64,000 bases of DNA from Hydrogenophaga sp. PAMC20947 (GTDB lineage Bacteria > Pseudomonadota > Gammaproteobacteria > Burkholderiales > Burkholderiaceae_C), in the NCBI RefSeq assembly GCF_004795855.1, contig NZ_CP039252.1:1674001-1738000 (forward strand). Direction: 5' to 3'. This document shows positions 46,781-55,265 of this stretch, in pieces. Numbering within the stretch: the first letter of the stretch is position 1; each line of letters opens with the position of its first letter. Below the pieces are notes generated by a model. The model did no database searches. It was given only the letters and a program-made list of their open reading frames with translations, and was not told where the DNA came from. A program made the translations under genes and the position numbers.

Positions 46781-47989
46781 TTGTCCGCTTGGCAAATTCT
46801 GGCCTGTGGCGCCGCTATCGTCACGCTCTCCATGGGCGTACGCCACGGGTTTGGCCTCTGGCTGCAACCCATCACCCAGGCACAAGGCTGGACCCGCGAA
46901 AGCTTTTCGCTGGCCCTCGCGGTACAAAATCTCTCCTGGGGTGTTGTGGGCATCTTCGCGGGCATGGCCGCAGACCGCTTTGGGGCCATGCGTGTGCTCG
47001 CCGGCGGCGCGCTCCTCTACGCCCTGGGGCTGATCGGCATGGCCTGGACAACCTCGCCCCTGGCCTTCACGCTGACCACCGGTGTGCTGATCGGCGCCGC
47101 ACAGGCCGGCACGACCTACGCTGTGATTTACGGCGTCATTGGCCGCCAGATACCCGCCGAACAACGGTCGTGGGCCATGGGTGTGGCTGCGGCTGCGGGT
47201 TCTTTCGGCCAGTTTTTGATGGTCCCGCTGGAGGGCTGGCTGATCAGCACACTCGGCTGGCAAAACGCACTCATCACCTTGGCCGCAGCGGTGCTGCTCA
47301 TCATGCCGCTGGCGCGTGGGCTGCGCGAACCCGGTTTCATCGGCGGACAAACCGTCGCCCGCGAGCAAACCATTCTCCAGGCGCTCAAGGAAGCCATGCA
47401 GTACCGCAGCTTCCAGCTGCTCATGGCAGGCTACTTCGTGTGTGGTTTTCAGGTGGTCTTCATCGGCGTGCACATGCCCAGCTACTTGAAGGACAACGGT
47501 CTTTCGCCCCAGGTTGCCAGCTATGCCCTCGCTTTGATCGGCCTGTTCAATGTGATCGGCACCTACGCCGCCGGCGTCCTGGGCCAGCAGATGCCCAAGC
47601 GCTACATCCTGGCGTTCATTTACATGGGCCGTGCCATTGCCATCAGCGTCTTCCTGCTGGTGCCCCTGTCACCCACCAGTGTCTACATTTTCTCCGGGGT
47701 TATGGGCCTCCTGTGGCTGTCCACCATTCCGCCCACCAACGCCACGGTGGCGCAGATTTTTGGCGTGGCACACATGTCCATGCTGGGCGGTTTCGTGTTC
47801 TTCAGTCACCAGATCGGCAGCTTCATGGGCGTGTGGCTGGGCGGCTACCTGTACGACCACACGGGCAGCTACGACATCGTGTGGTATCTCGCCATTGCGC
47901 TGGGCGTGTTCGCCACCTTGATCAACCTGCCTGTGCGGGAAACCCCCATCGAACGGGGGCCCCAGCGCATGGCGGGCGTGGCGGCATGA
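46781..47989 (+). CDS. MFS transporter (oxalate/formate antiporter-like)
   Basis: A 402-residue major-facilitator protein with 12 hydrophobic segments: MGVRHGFGLWLQPITQAQGW in the first loop, FAGMAADRFGAMRVLAGG as the A motif, and YAVIYGVIGRQIPAEQRSWAM. The layout resembles the oxalate/formate and monocarboxylate group, but the substrate is uncertain. The frame opens after a stop at 46745 and only a TTG (46781) is available, with no ribosome site. An ATG with purines before it at 46740 lies in a different frame. A missing base in the C run near 46771-46776 would join the two. It is coupled to the 42-residue ORF by ATGA. Confidence 0.85.
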   Translation: MSAWQILACGAAIVTLSMGVRHGFGLWLQPITQAQGWTRESFSLALAVQNLSWGVVGIFAGMAADRFGAMRVLAGGALLYALGLIGMAWTTSPLAFTLTTGVLIGAAQAGTTYAVIYGVIGRQIPAEQRSWAMGVAAAAGSFGQFLMVPLEGWLISTLGWQNALITLAAAVLLIMPLARGLREPGFIGGQTVAREQTILQALKEAMQYRSFQLLMAGYFVCGFQVVFIGVHMPSYLKDNGLSPQVASYALALIGLFNVIGTYAAGVLGQQMPKRYILAFIYMGRAIAISVFLLVPLSPTSVYIFSGVMGLLWLSTIPPTNATVAQIFGVAHMSMLGGFVFFSHQIGSFMGVWLGGYLYDHTGSYDIVWYLAIALGVFATLINLPVRETPIERGPQRMAGVAA

Positions 47990-48114
47990 GACCGGTGATG
48001 GTGCGCGCGCTCAGCTGGTCAGCCGTTGCGCTGGTCCTGCTGGCGACCTTTGCGCTCTACAGCCGCCCCGCCTTCCTGGTGAGCATGGCCGATATGGTCT
48101 GGAGCTGCTTCTGA
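47986..48114 (+). CDS. 42-residue membrane peptide
   Basis: Begins at an ATG that overlaps the MFS stop (ATGA) and ends at a TGA that overlaps the methyltransferase start (TGATG). It reads MRPVMVRALSWSAVALVLLA and then TFALYSRPAFLVSMADMVWS and CF. One membrane helix (about residues 8-26) is followed by a short amphipathic tail. Overlaps of 4 bases at the upstream end and 1 base at the downstream end on both sides argue that it is translated. I do not recognise a family. It could be a small regulator or accessory of the MFS protein; that is inference. Confidence 0.6.
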   Translation: MRPVMVRALSWSAVALVLLATFALYSRPAFLVSMADMVWSCF

Positions 48115-48671
48115 TGGCACACGGCAGCGAAACACCATCAGCCTGGGTCCAGCGCTGGGGTCACCTCATCCCGGCGGGTGGCGCGGTGCTCGACGTGGCC
48201 TGTGGTCACGGCCGGCACATGCGATGGCTGGCACAGCGTGGTCATGCGGTCACCGGCATTGACCGCTCGCCCGAAGCCATCGCAGCCGTGGCACCTTTGG
48301 GGCGGGCGATTCAAGCCGACATTGAAAACGGTCCGTGGCCTCTCGATGGACAGACCTTTGATGCCGTGGTCGTCACAAACTACCTCTGGCGCCCGCTCAT
48401 TGCGCAGCTGGTGGCCAGTGTGGCGCCCGGCGGCGTGTTGATCTACGAAACGTTCGCTGAGGGCAATGAAACCGTCGGAAAGCCCGCACGGCCCGACTTT
48501 CTCTTGCGCCCCGGTGAACTCCTCCAGGCCACCGCCGACTTGGCCACCGTCGCATTCGAAGAGGGATACTGCGACCACCCGCCTCGATTCCTGCAGCGCA
48601 TTGTGGCCGTGCGAAAACCGGGCACCTCGCCTGCCGAGCCAGCCCGATTTCAACTCGACGCCACTGAGTAG
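48114..48671 (+). CDS. class I SAM-dependent methyltransferase
   Basis: A 185-residue Rossmann-fold methyltransferase. Motif I is VLDVACGHGRHMRWLA (about 24-39), GIDRSPEAIAAV is the acidic adenosine loop, and FDAVVVTNYLWRPL is motif IV. The substrate is unknown; its small size and the lack of an insert suggest a small-molecule or tellurite/thiopurine-like enzyme. The ATG overlaps the small-peptide stop, so it is cotranscribed with the MFS gene. dapA begins 72 bases downstream. Confidence 0.9.
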   Translation: MAHGSETPSAWVQRWGHLIPAGGAVLDVACGHGRHMRWLAQRGHAVTGIDRSPEAIAAVAPLGRAIQADIENGPWPLDGQTFDAVVVTNYLWRPLIAQLVASVAPGGVLIYETFAEGNETVGKPARPDFLLRPGELLQATADLATVAFEEGYCDHPPRFLQRIVAVRKPGTSPAEPARFQLDATE

Positions 48672-48743
48672 AATGGAAGATGGGCCGAGCACGCGAGGAC
48701 TCCAGCCTCCCTGTGTCCACCAACCTTTTTTGAATTCCCGTAT

Positions 48744-49634
48744 ATGACCACCATCACCGGCAGCATCGTCGCCCTCGCCACGCCCATGTCCGAAGGCGGA
48801 CGCATCGACTACCCCGCCCTGCGCAAGCTGATCGACTGGCACATCGCCGAAGGTACGGATTGCATTTGCGTCGTCGGCACCACGGGCGAGTCACCCACCG
48901 TCACCGTCGAAGAGCATTGCGAAATCATCCGGGTCTCTGTGGAGCAAGCGGCCAAACGCGTGCCCATCATGGCTGGCTGCGGCGCCAACTCCACCGCAGA
49001 GGCCATCAACCTCGCCAAGTTTGCCAAGAGTGTCGGCGCGGACTACCAGCTGCAAGTTGTTCCTTACTACAACAAGCCCACGCAAGAAGGCCTCTACCAG
49101 CACTTCAAGGCCATCGCTGATGCAACGGGCCATGACCTGCCCATGGTGCTTTACAACGTGCCCGGTCGTACCGTGGCCGACATGGCGCTGGACACCGTCT
49201 TGCGCCTGGCCCAACTGCCCGGCATTGTCGGCATCAAAGAAGCCACCGGCAACATCGAGCGAGCTCAATGGCTGATCCGCGAAGTGCCCAAGGGCTTCGC
49301 TGTTTACTCTGGCGACGATCCCACTGCGGTTGCCTTGATGCTGTGTGGCGGTCAAGGCAACGTGAGCGTCACGGCCAACATTGCGCCACGCCAGATGCAC
49401 GAGCTCTGTGTCGCGGCCATTGCGGGCGACGCCCGCAAGGCCATGGACATCCAGCTGCGTCTGATGCCCGTTCATAAAGCTTTGTTCCTCGAAGCCAACC
49501 CCATTCCACTGAAGTGGGCCATGGCCCGCATGGGGCTGTGCCAAGAAGCCATGCGCCTGCCGTTGACACCCATGTCCCGCAGCCTGGAACCCTTGCTGGA
49601 AACCGCCCTCAAAGAAGGTGGTCTGCTGGGCTAG
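48744..49634 (+). CDS. dapA: 4-hydroxy-tetrahydrodipicolinate synthase
   Basis: A 296-residue TIM-barrel lyase that condenses pyruvate with aspartate semialdehyde, the first committed step to diaminopimelate and lysine. The Schiff-base Lys165 is in VGIKEATGN, Tyr137 in LYNVPGRT and the GTTGES motif is at 45-50. Arg142 in VPGRT corresponds to the substrate-binding Arg. bamC follows 42 bases downstream, as in many proteobacteria. Confidence 0.97.
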   Translation: MTTITGSIVALATPMSEGGRIDYPALRKLIDWHIAEGTDCICVVGTTGESPTVTVEEHCEIIRVSVEQAAKRVPIMAGCGANSTAEAINLAKFAKSVGADYQLQVVPYYNKPTQEGLYQHFKAIADATGHDLPMVLYNVPGRTVADMALDTVLRLAQLPGIVGIKEATGNIERAQWLIREVPKGFAVYSGDDPTAVALMLCGGQGNVSVTANIAPRQMHELCVAAIAGDARKAMDIQLRLMPVHKALFLEANPIPLKWAMARMGLCQEAMRLPLTPMSRSLEPLLETALKEGGLLG

Positions 49635-49676
49635 GTCCGGCCCGTCTCACGCTATCTCAACCCTCGAGTCCGCAAC

Positions 49677-50816
49677 ATGCAAGAGTCATCCATGAGCTTC
49701 AATCGCAAAATCACCGCCGCCCTGCCCAATCGCCTCGCCCGCATCGGAGCGGTTTCGCTGGCTGCGCTGGTGGTCAGCGGTTGCACCATCCTGCAAGAAG
49801 ACAAGATCGATTACAAAAGCGCCAAACCCGGCACCACGCTGGACGTCCCACCCGACCTGACACAGCTCAGCAGGGACAACCGCTACAACGTTCCTGGCGG
49901 CGTGACCAGCGCCAGTGGCCAGCAAGCCGCGCAAATCGCTGTGCCCGGCAACACCATCACCGCCACCAACACGGTCGGAGACGTGCGCATCGAACGCTCG
50001 GGCAACCAGCGCTGGCTGGTGGTCGACCGCCCTGCCGACAAGCTGTGGGGCCTGGTCAGCGAATTCTGGAAAGAGAACGGCTTCATTCTGAACACCGAGC
50101 AGGAAAAGCTCGGCATCATGGAAACCGACTGGGCCGAAAACCGCGCCAAGATCCCGCAAGACTTCATCCGGTCAACCATCGGCAAGGTATTCGAAGGCGT
50201 TTACTCGTCTGGTGAGCGCGACAAGTTCCGCACCCGGCTTGAGCGCAGTGGCGACGGCAAAACCGAGATCTACATCAGCCACCGCGGCATGATAGAGGTC
50301 TACACCAGCTCGCAAAAAGACCAGACCGCCTGGCAACCGCGCGAGGCAGATCCCGAGCTCGAGACTGAATTTTTGCGCCGCATGATGGTCAAACTGGGGG
50401 TGAGTGAAGCCCAGGCGAAGGCTGTCACGGCTGCTGCGCCGAGCCAGTCCGCCGCCCGCGTCGTAACTGTGTCGGAGCGCCCTGCCGTCCAGATGGACGA
50501 AGACTTTGACCGCGCCTGGCGCCGCGTGGGCCTGGCCCTGGACCGCACAGGCTTCACGGTGGAAGACCGTGACCGGGCGCAAGGGACCTATTTCGTGCGC
50601 TACGTGCCAACCGCTGCCGCGGACGCAAAGAAGCCCGGCTTCTTCGGGCGCCTGTTTGGCAGCAAGAAGCCCGAGGCAACGCCAGCCAAGTACCAGATCA
50701 AGGTCAGCACCGCCGGCACGCTCAGCACGGTCACCGTGCTCGACGCGCAAGGCCAGCCTGGACCCCTCACCGATGCCCAACGCATCGTGCAGATTCTGGT
50801 CGACGATCTGAAGTGA
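49677..50816 (+). CDS. bamC: outer-membrane assembly lipoprotein BamC
   Basis: A 379-residue lipoprotein of the BAM complex, which inserts beta-barrels into the outer membrane. A signal with lipobox LVVSGC is followed by the BamC N-terminal unstructured segment (KSAKPGTTLDVPPDLTQLSR) that contacts BamD. Two helix-grip domains follow; NQRWLVVDRPADKLWGLVSEF and FDRAWRRVGLALDRTGF start them. Start at the ATG 49677; the ATG 49692 (MSFNRK) is also possible. A bidirectional terminator follows at 50881. Confidence 0.93.
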   Translation: MQESSMSFNRKITAALPNRLARIGAVSLAALVVSGCTILQEDKIDYKSAKPGTTLDVPPDLTQLSRDNRYNVPGGVTSASGQQAAQIAVPGNTITATNTVGDVRIERSGNQRWLVVDRPADKLWGLVSEFWKENGFILNTEQEKLGIMETDWAENRAKIPQDFIRSTIGKVFEGVYSSGERDKFRTRLERSGDGKTEIYISHRGMIEVYTSSQKDQTAWQPREADPELETEFLRRMMVKLGVSEAQAKAVTAAAPSQSAARVVTVSERPAVQMDEDFDRAWRRVGLALDRTGFTVEDRDRAQGTYFVRYVPTAAADAKKPGFFGRLFGSKKPEATPAKYQIKVSTAGTLSTVTVLDAQGQPGPLTDAQRIVQILVDDLK

Positions 50817-50880
50817 CCGTGGTCTGGAGGGCAGGCAAATTGCCAGCCCTGGCCACACGCCGTGGCGACAACCCATAAAA

Positions 50881-50905
50881 AAACCGCCCAGGAGGCGGTT
50901 TTTTT
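50881..50905. terminator. bidirectional terminator after bamC
   Basis: Stem AAACCGCC / GGCGGTTT with a CAGGA loop and A/T runs on both sides. It serves bamC on the plus strand and the convergent lipoprotein gene on the minus strand. Confidence 0.9.
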
Positions 50906-50950
50906 ATGAGGGTTTTGCCTGACCTGTACAGGTCAGGCGTTCCGCTCAGA

Positions 50951-51310
50951 TCACTGTGCAGGCTTGACAGCGTCTTTGGCGGCTGCAGCGGCCTTGTCGG
51001 CAGCTTCTTTGGCAGCATCGGCTGCAGTTGTAGCGGCATCCTTGGTAGCGTCAGCTGCAGCAGAAGCGGCATCCTTGGTAGCGTCAGCTGCGGCAGAAGC
51101 GGCATCCTTGGTGGCGTCAGCTGCAGCAGAAGCGGCATCAGCAGTGGCAGCAGCGCCTTCTTTGGCGGCTTCCATCGTGGCGGCAGCGCCTTCTTTGGCG
51201 GCGTCCATCACGGCAGCAGCTGGCGCTTCAACAGCGGCTTCTTCTTTTTTACCGCAAGCGGTCAGGGCAATGGCGGCCAACAAGGTAGCGAGCAACAGAG
51301 ATTTTTTCAT
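50951..51310 (-). CDS. Ala-rich lipoprotein with seven 11-residue (hendecad) repeats
   Basis: A 119-residue small lipoprotein. The signal and lipobox are MKKSLLLATLLAAIALTAC, with Cys19 as the lipidated residue, followed by a GKKEEAAVEAP linker. Residues 37-113 form seven tandem 11-residue repeats (AAKEGAAATME, AAKEGAAATAD, AASAAADATKD three times, AATTAADAAKE, AADKAAAAAKD), and the last part is AVKPAQ. The 33-base repeats are nearly identical at DNA level. This pattern resembles LEA-type and Lpp/OsmE-like helical repeats; a right-handed or extended amphipathic helix is likely. The start ATG at 51310 follows AGGA. Function unknown. Confidence 0.85.
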   Translation of the reverse strand: MKKSLLLATLLAAIALTACGKKEEAAVEAPAAAVMDAAKEGAAATMEAAKEGAAATADAASAAADATKDAASAAADATKDAASAAADATKDAATTAADAAKEAADKAAAAAKDAVKPAQ

Positions 51311-51544
51311 GACAAGGTTCCTAAGGATGAGGATGAACAAACAACAAAAATTCTTGGGTCAACCAAAAAAAAACCCGAACCGTTGATTCAGGCTAGATCG
51401 ACCCAGTCAGACAGCCGTTTGATGAACCGGCCTTAAGACTAGATTCGAATCATATCCGGGGAAGGCACATCCGTATTTACCCTCGATGCATTTTTCTTTT
51501 GGACACAGAATGCTGTTGTAAAAAACCAACCAAACTAGAAAAGT

Positions 51545-52054
51545 TCACAATCCCAGCACGCTCGCCGGAAATCCCGGTGAGCCGCGGTGCCAGCACGCAT
51601 CAAGGCGCTCGCGCAAGGCCACCCGGCTCGTGGTCTGGGTACTGGCCACCAGAGTGCAATGGTTGGTATCCAGCCGCTCCATCGTCCAGCGAGGTGTCCA
51701 GAGTGCACTCGGCAGGCCCTCGCCAGCAGCTCCCGAACACACACGCGCATCGACCAGATGGGACCAGGTCGTGCGCCACTGCACCAGCCTGGGGTGGCGG
51801 TCGCGCATCACGTTGAAATCTTTCGCCAGAAAATGCAGCTGCCGCCCACTCGTGGCCCAGGCATTGAGACTTTCCAGGACCGCCCGTTCGCCCAGGGGCC
51901 AATCAGCGAAATCTGCATCGCTCAGCACCAAGGGCGTCCAGCCTTCCCGGGCAGCACACGCCAGCGCGCTGCGGATCAGATCGACAAAAGCCTCGCGCCC
52001 TTCCATGCGCCCTTCTGGCAAGGACGCGGGTGCAACATCAGCGGGGGACGTCAT
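51545..52054 (-). CDS. conserved-looking hypothetical protein
   Basis: A 169-residue cytosolic protein with no motif I recognise. It is Trp/Arg-rich in the middle (LVQWRTTWSHLVDARVC) and has an LVLSDADFADWPLGE segment near residues 43-56. A good AGGAG ribosome site precedes the ATG at 52054. It follows the RoxA-like gene by 34 bases on the same strand and may share its transcript. The role is unknown. Confidence 0.7.
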   Translation of the reverse strand: MTSPADVAPASLPEGRMEGREAFVDLIRSALACAAREGWTPLVLSDADFADWPLGERAVLESLNAWATSGRQLHFLAKDFNVMRDRHPRLVQWRTTWSHLVDARVCSGAAGEGLPSALWTPRWTMERLDTNHCTLVASTQTTSRVALRERLDACWHRGSPGFPASVLGL

Positions 52055-52088
52055 GGAAGCTCCTTTCTGAAAGCAATAGCTCTATCGG

Positions 52089-53264
52089 TCAAACGGCTGC
52101 CACGCAGTGCAGCCACCCCGATTCAAACCAGTCCTGCAACAAGCCTTGTGCGCCCTCGCTGGCACGGCCCACCAAACGGGCATCCAGCTCGCGCCGATCG
52201 GCCAGTTGTCGCATCAATCGGGCGTCGGCACCGGCAGCCTTGTAGCTCTCGCCATTGATGAACACATGGTGATCGTCATACATCATGCGCGTCTTCCGGT
52301 CCAGCTTCAACGGACCCATGCACCAGCCTTGGGAAGGCTCGTCAAACCAGACCTTGGGCTTGGGCTCGGTCATCACCTCTCCCAACGCGCAAGCCAGCGA
52401 CCGCCGCTCGCGCAGCAAACGCGCGAGGCCGTCTGCTGCAAAAGCTTCCAGCGCCGCGGGCATGGCCGCGGGGTTTGCCGTGGCGGGCTGCGCCGGATCC
52501 CGGTACAAGGTGTTGTCCTCGAATTCATCGGCCATGCGAAGCAGCAATTCACCGGCCAGGCCAGCACGTTGAGGCACTCGAAAGCCCACGGAGTACGTCA
52601 TGCAGTCGTCGCCTTCTGCCACGCCGTCATGCGCCCAACGGGGCGGCAGGTAGAGCATGTCACCTGGATTCAGCAGGTGCTCCTCCTCGGGCTCGAAGTT
52701 GCTCAGGATCTTGAGCGGCACATCGGGCACCAGGGACAGGTCCTTTTGCCGCCCGATGCGCCAGCGCCGTTGCCCGCTGGCCTGCAGCAAGAACACATCG
52801 TAGCTGTCGAAATGGGGCCCAACGCCTCCGCCGTCACTGGCCCAGGAAATCATGAGGTCATCCAGTCGCGCATCGGGCACAAACCGGAAGCGCTGCAGCA
52901 AGTCGTGCGCCGTGTCCAGGTGCAAGTCCACGCCCTGCACCAGCAGCGTCCAGCATTTTTGCTTCAGTGGCGGCAATGCATTGCGCGCCAGGGGACCTTG
53001 CTTGAGCGTCCACCCGACCGCCTTGTGCACAATCAGGCGCGACTCCACCGCTTCATCGGCAGCCATGGCAAACAGCGTGGGCCGATCCAGCAGTGGTTTG
53101 AACCCAGGAAAGGCATTGCGGATCAACAATGGCTTTTTCTGCCAGTGGCGCCGCATGAATTGCTCCGGCGACAAGCCGCCCAGCATGGCTCGAGGCGCCA
53201 GCGGGTTCGGATCAACTGGCAGGGATTCAGAAGCAAAGGGGTGAGCGTTGTGGGCTGTTGTCAT
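52089..53264 (-). CDS. RoxA/YcfD-like JmjC (cupin 4) ribosomal oxygenase
   Basis: A 391-residue 2-oxoglutarate and Fe(II)-dependent oxygenase. The core has LGGLSPEQFMRRHWQKKPLL near the N-terminus, the iron-binding H-x-D in GPHFDSYDVFLLQASGQRRW and a third His in PPRWAHDGVAEGDD. E. coli YcfD hydroxylates an Arg of ribosomal protein uL16 (L16); this family match suggests the same, but the C-terminal winged-helix part is less certain. The start ATG (53264) is only 14 bases from the start of the divergent slyD-like gene. RoxA is an alternative name for YcfD. Confidence 0.88.
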   Translation of the reverse strand: MTTAHNAHPFASESLPVDPNPLAPRAMLGGLSPEQFMRRHWQKKPLLIRNAFPGFKPLLDRPTLFAMAADEAVESRLIVHKAVGWTLKQGPLARNALPPLKQKCWTLLVQGVDLHLDTAHDLLQRFRFVPDARLDDLMISWASDGGGVGPHFDSYDVFLLQASGQRRWRIGRQKDLSLVPDVPLKILSNFEPEEEHLLNPGDMLYLPPRWAHDGVAEGDDCMTYSVGFRVPQRAGLAGELLLRMADEFEDNTLYRDPAQPATANPAAMPAALEAFAADGLARLLRERRSLACALGEVMTEPKPKVWFDEPSQGWCMGPLKLDRKTRMMYDDHHVFINGESYKAAGADARLMRQLADRRELDARLVGRASEGAQGLLQDWFESGWLHCVAAV

Positions 53265-53278
53265 GGGACAATTGTCGG

Positions 53279-53827
53279 ATGAAAATCACCAAACAATGCG
53301 TGGTCTCGCTCACCTGGACCCTAAAAGACACCTTGGGTGAAGAACTGGACACCCTGGACGAACCTGTTGAGTTCCTGGTCGGGGGCAAAGACCTGCTCGC
53401 CAAGATCGAAGAAACGTTGCAAGGTCACGAGCCTGGCGAAAAAGTGGATTTGCAGCTCGAACCCGTGGATGCCTTTGGCGACTACGACGACCGGCTGCTG
53501 TTCCTCGAACCGAGGCACCTGTTTCCGGAAAAGCTGGACGAAGGCATGGGGTTTGAAGGCTTGCCCGAAGGGTGCAACCCTGCAGCGCCCAAAGACCGCT
53601 TGTACTTCGTCAGCGACATCTACCCGGATCACGTGGTCATGGACGCCAACCACCCCCTGGCAGGAATCGCCTTGCGCATCCACCTGGAAGTTCACAACGT
53701 GCGTGAGGCCGAACTCGACGAAGTTGGTCAAGGCTCGTTGGGCACGGGCTTCTTCAACATGCAGGTCGGCCCAGGCGACGCCAGTCAGCCCGATGCGCAG
53801 GCCAACCAGCCCCCCACCCTGCACTGA
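53279..53827 (+). CDS. SlyD-type FKBP peptidyl-prolyl isomerase
   Basis: A 182-residue FKBP. The N-terminus MKITKQCVVSLTWTLKDTLG and the site segment PVEFLVGGKDLLAKIEETL are typical, and the IF-domain flap contains FGDYDDRLLFLEPRHLF. It lacks the Cys/His-rich nickel-binding tail of E. coli SlyD; the end is Gln/Pro-rich. It catalyses cis-trans proline isomerisation and acts as a chaperone. The start ATG at 53279 follows a short TTG frame (53258) that is less likely. It is divergent from the RoxA-like gene. Confidence 0.9.
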   Translation: MKITKQCVVSLTWTLKDTLGEELDTLDEPVEFLVGGKDLLAKIEETLQGHEPGEKVDLQLEPVDAFGDYDDRLLFLEPRHLFPEKLDEGMGFEGLPEGCNPAAPKDRLYFVSDIYPDHVVMDANHPLAGIALRIHLEVHNVREAELDEVGQGSLGTGFFNMQVGPGDASQPDAQANQPPTLH

Positions 53828-53937
53828 GTCCGGCTTGCTGCAGGTGCTTGGCGTCTGACGCCTGACGCCTGCCTTTCAAGAGCTTCGCTCAGTCACCCGC
53901 TTGACAAGGTGTGGGGGGCAACCACCCGCACAGAGCA

Positions 53938-54037
53938 GACAATCGCCTACGATTGCTCTCTTTTCGGAAGCGCGCAGCGCTTCCACACAACCGTCTTCTG
54001 ACACTGTGGGCAGTTCCCTGCCTGGGGACAATCGCCT
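53938..54037. promoter_or_regulatory. inverted and direct repeats upstream of the TakP-like gene
   Basis: The region holds an inverted repeat AATCG-CCTA-CGATT (53941-53954) with flanking GAGC/GCTC, and a perfect inverted repeat GGAAGCGC-GCA-GCGCTTCC (53966-53984). It also holds a direct repeat GACAATCGCCT at 53938 and 54027. They lie between slyD and the dctP-like start. They could be an operator or a terminator pair; I cannot tell which. Confidence 0.45.
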
Positions 54038-54080
54038 GTGTCTCCACCCTTTTTTGATTCCCATTTCTACAGGAGCCCCA

Positions 54081-55163
54081 ATGGATCGCCGTTCTCTCAT
54101 CAAAAACGCCGGGTTGGCTGGCGTATTGGTTGCTGGTGTTGCACCGGCCGTGCACGCTCAGGCGGCCGTCCGCTGGCGCATGGCGTCAAGCTTTCCCAAG
54201 TCCCTGGACACCATTTTTGGCAGCGGCGAAACCTTCGCCAAGACCGTCAAAGCCCTGTCGGGCGGCAAGTTCGAAGTGACGGTGCATGCGGCGGGTGAGC
54301 TGATGCCCGCTTTTGGCGTGGTCGATGGCGTACAGCAAGGCACGGTCGAAATGGCCCAGACCGCTCCCTATTACTTCACGGGCAAAGACCCCGTGTTTGC
54401 CTTTGGCTGCGCGGTACCGTTTGGTTTGACGGCCCGGCAGATGGACGCCTGGATGGAGCATGGCAATGGCCGCAAGCTCCTGGACGACTTCTATGCCCAG
54501 TTCAACATGAAGAGCCGCAGTGCGGGCAACACCGGCACCCAGATGGGTGGCTGGTACCGCAAGGAGATCAAGACGGTCTCCGACCTGAAGGGCCTGAAGA
54601 TGCGCATGGGTGGCGGTCTGTTTGGCGAGGCCATGGCCAAACTGGGGGTGATTTCGCAGAACATTCCGGCGGGCGAGGTGTACCAGTCGCTGGAAAAGGG
54701 CACGCTGGATGCCACCGAATTCGTGGGCCCTTACGACGATGAAAAGCTGGGCTTCAACAAAGTTGCCCCCTACTACTACTACCCCGGCTGGTGGGAAGGT
54801 GGTGCCGAACTGGAGTTCTTCATCAACACCAAAGCCTACGGGGCATTGAGCCCGGAGTTCAAAGCCATTGTGGATGCGGCCACCGATGTTGCTGCGCGCG
54901 ACATGACGGCCAAATACGATGCCATGAACCCTGGTGCACTGAAGCGCCTGGTGGCTGCCCGCACCAAGCTCAAGGCCTTCCCCAAGCCCATTCTGGATGC
55001 CGGTTTCAAGGCCTCCATGGAAGTGTTTGCCGAGCATGAGGCCAAGTCGGCCACCTTCAAGAAGATCCACCAGGACATGCGAGCCTTCCAGCGCGACCAG
55101 CTGCTGTGGTCCCGTTTCTCGGAAAACGCTTTCAACAGCTACATGTCCACCGTCAAGGTTTGA
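54081..55163 (+). CDS. TRAP transporter substrate-binding protein (TakP-like), Tat-type signal
   Basis: A 360-residue periplasmic DctP-family protein. The N-terminus MDRRSLIKNAGLAGVLVAG carries a twin-arginine RRSLIK motif, so Tat export is likely, with cleavage near AVHA. The mature start resembles the TakP group (WRMASSFPKSLDTIFG), and FGLTARQMDAWM, QNIPAGEVYQSLEKGTLDATEFVGPYDD are typical. TakP binds 2-oxo acids; here the ligand is only inferred. AGGAG precedes the ATG. It is convergent with dut and shares a long terminator hairpin. No dctQM follows it on the same strand; the permease genes lie on the opposite strand downstream. Confidence 0.9.
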   Translation: MDRRSLIKNAGLAGVLVAGVAPAVHAQAAVRWRMASSFPKSLDTIFGSGETFAKTVKALSGGKFEVTVHAAGELMPAFGVVDGVQQGTVEMAQTAPYYFTGKDPVFAFGCAVPFGLTARQMDAWMEHGNGRKLLDDFYAQFNMKSRSAGNTGTQMGGWYRKEIKTVSDLKGLKMRMGGGLFGEAMAKLGVISQNIPAGEVYQSLEKGTLDATEFVGPYDDEKLGFNKVAPYYYYPGWWEGGAELEFFINTKAYGALSPEFKAIVDAATDVAARDMTAKYDAMNPGALKRLVAARTKLKAFPKPILDAGFKASMEVFAEHEAKSATFKKIHQDMRAFQRDQLLWSRFSENAFNSYMSTVKV

Positions 55164-55193
55164 CGCGCCACAGGCCCCTTTGGCCGCCAGCAA

Positions 55194-55227
55194 AAAACCC
55201 TGCACAGCAATCGCTGTGCAGGGTTTT
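55194..55227. terminator. 15-base-pair stem terminator between dctP and dut
   Basis: AAAACCCTGCACAGC / GCTGTGCAGGGTTTT with an AATC loop. Perfect over 15 base pairs, and flanked by A/T on both sides, so it can end the plus-strand dctP and the minus-strand dut transcripts. Confidence 0.93.
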
Positions 55228-55265
55228 CTTTCGCCTGAAAGGGCGGTTTACATGATTGCTTCGGG

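Noticed and set aside
46789..48114. 441-codon frame overlapping the MFS gene
   Set aside because: Within the transporter it reads as Arg/His-rich shadow protein. Only its last 42 codons, with proper overlapping start, are kept as a small gene.
50964..51386. Ala-rich plus-strand frame opposite the hendecad lipoprotein
   Set aside because: The complement of Ala codons again gives Ala, so the mirror frame looks protein-like. The minus strand has the ribosome site, signal peptide and lipobox.
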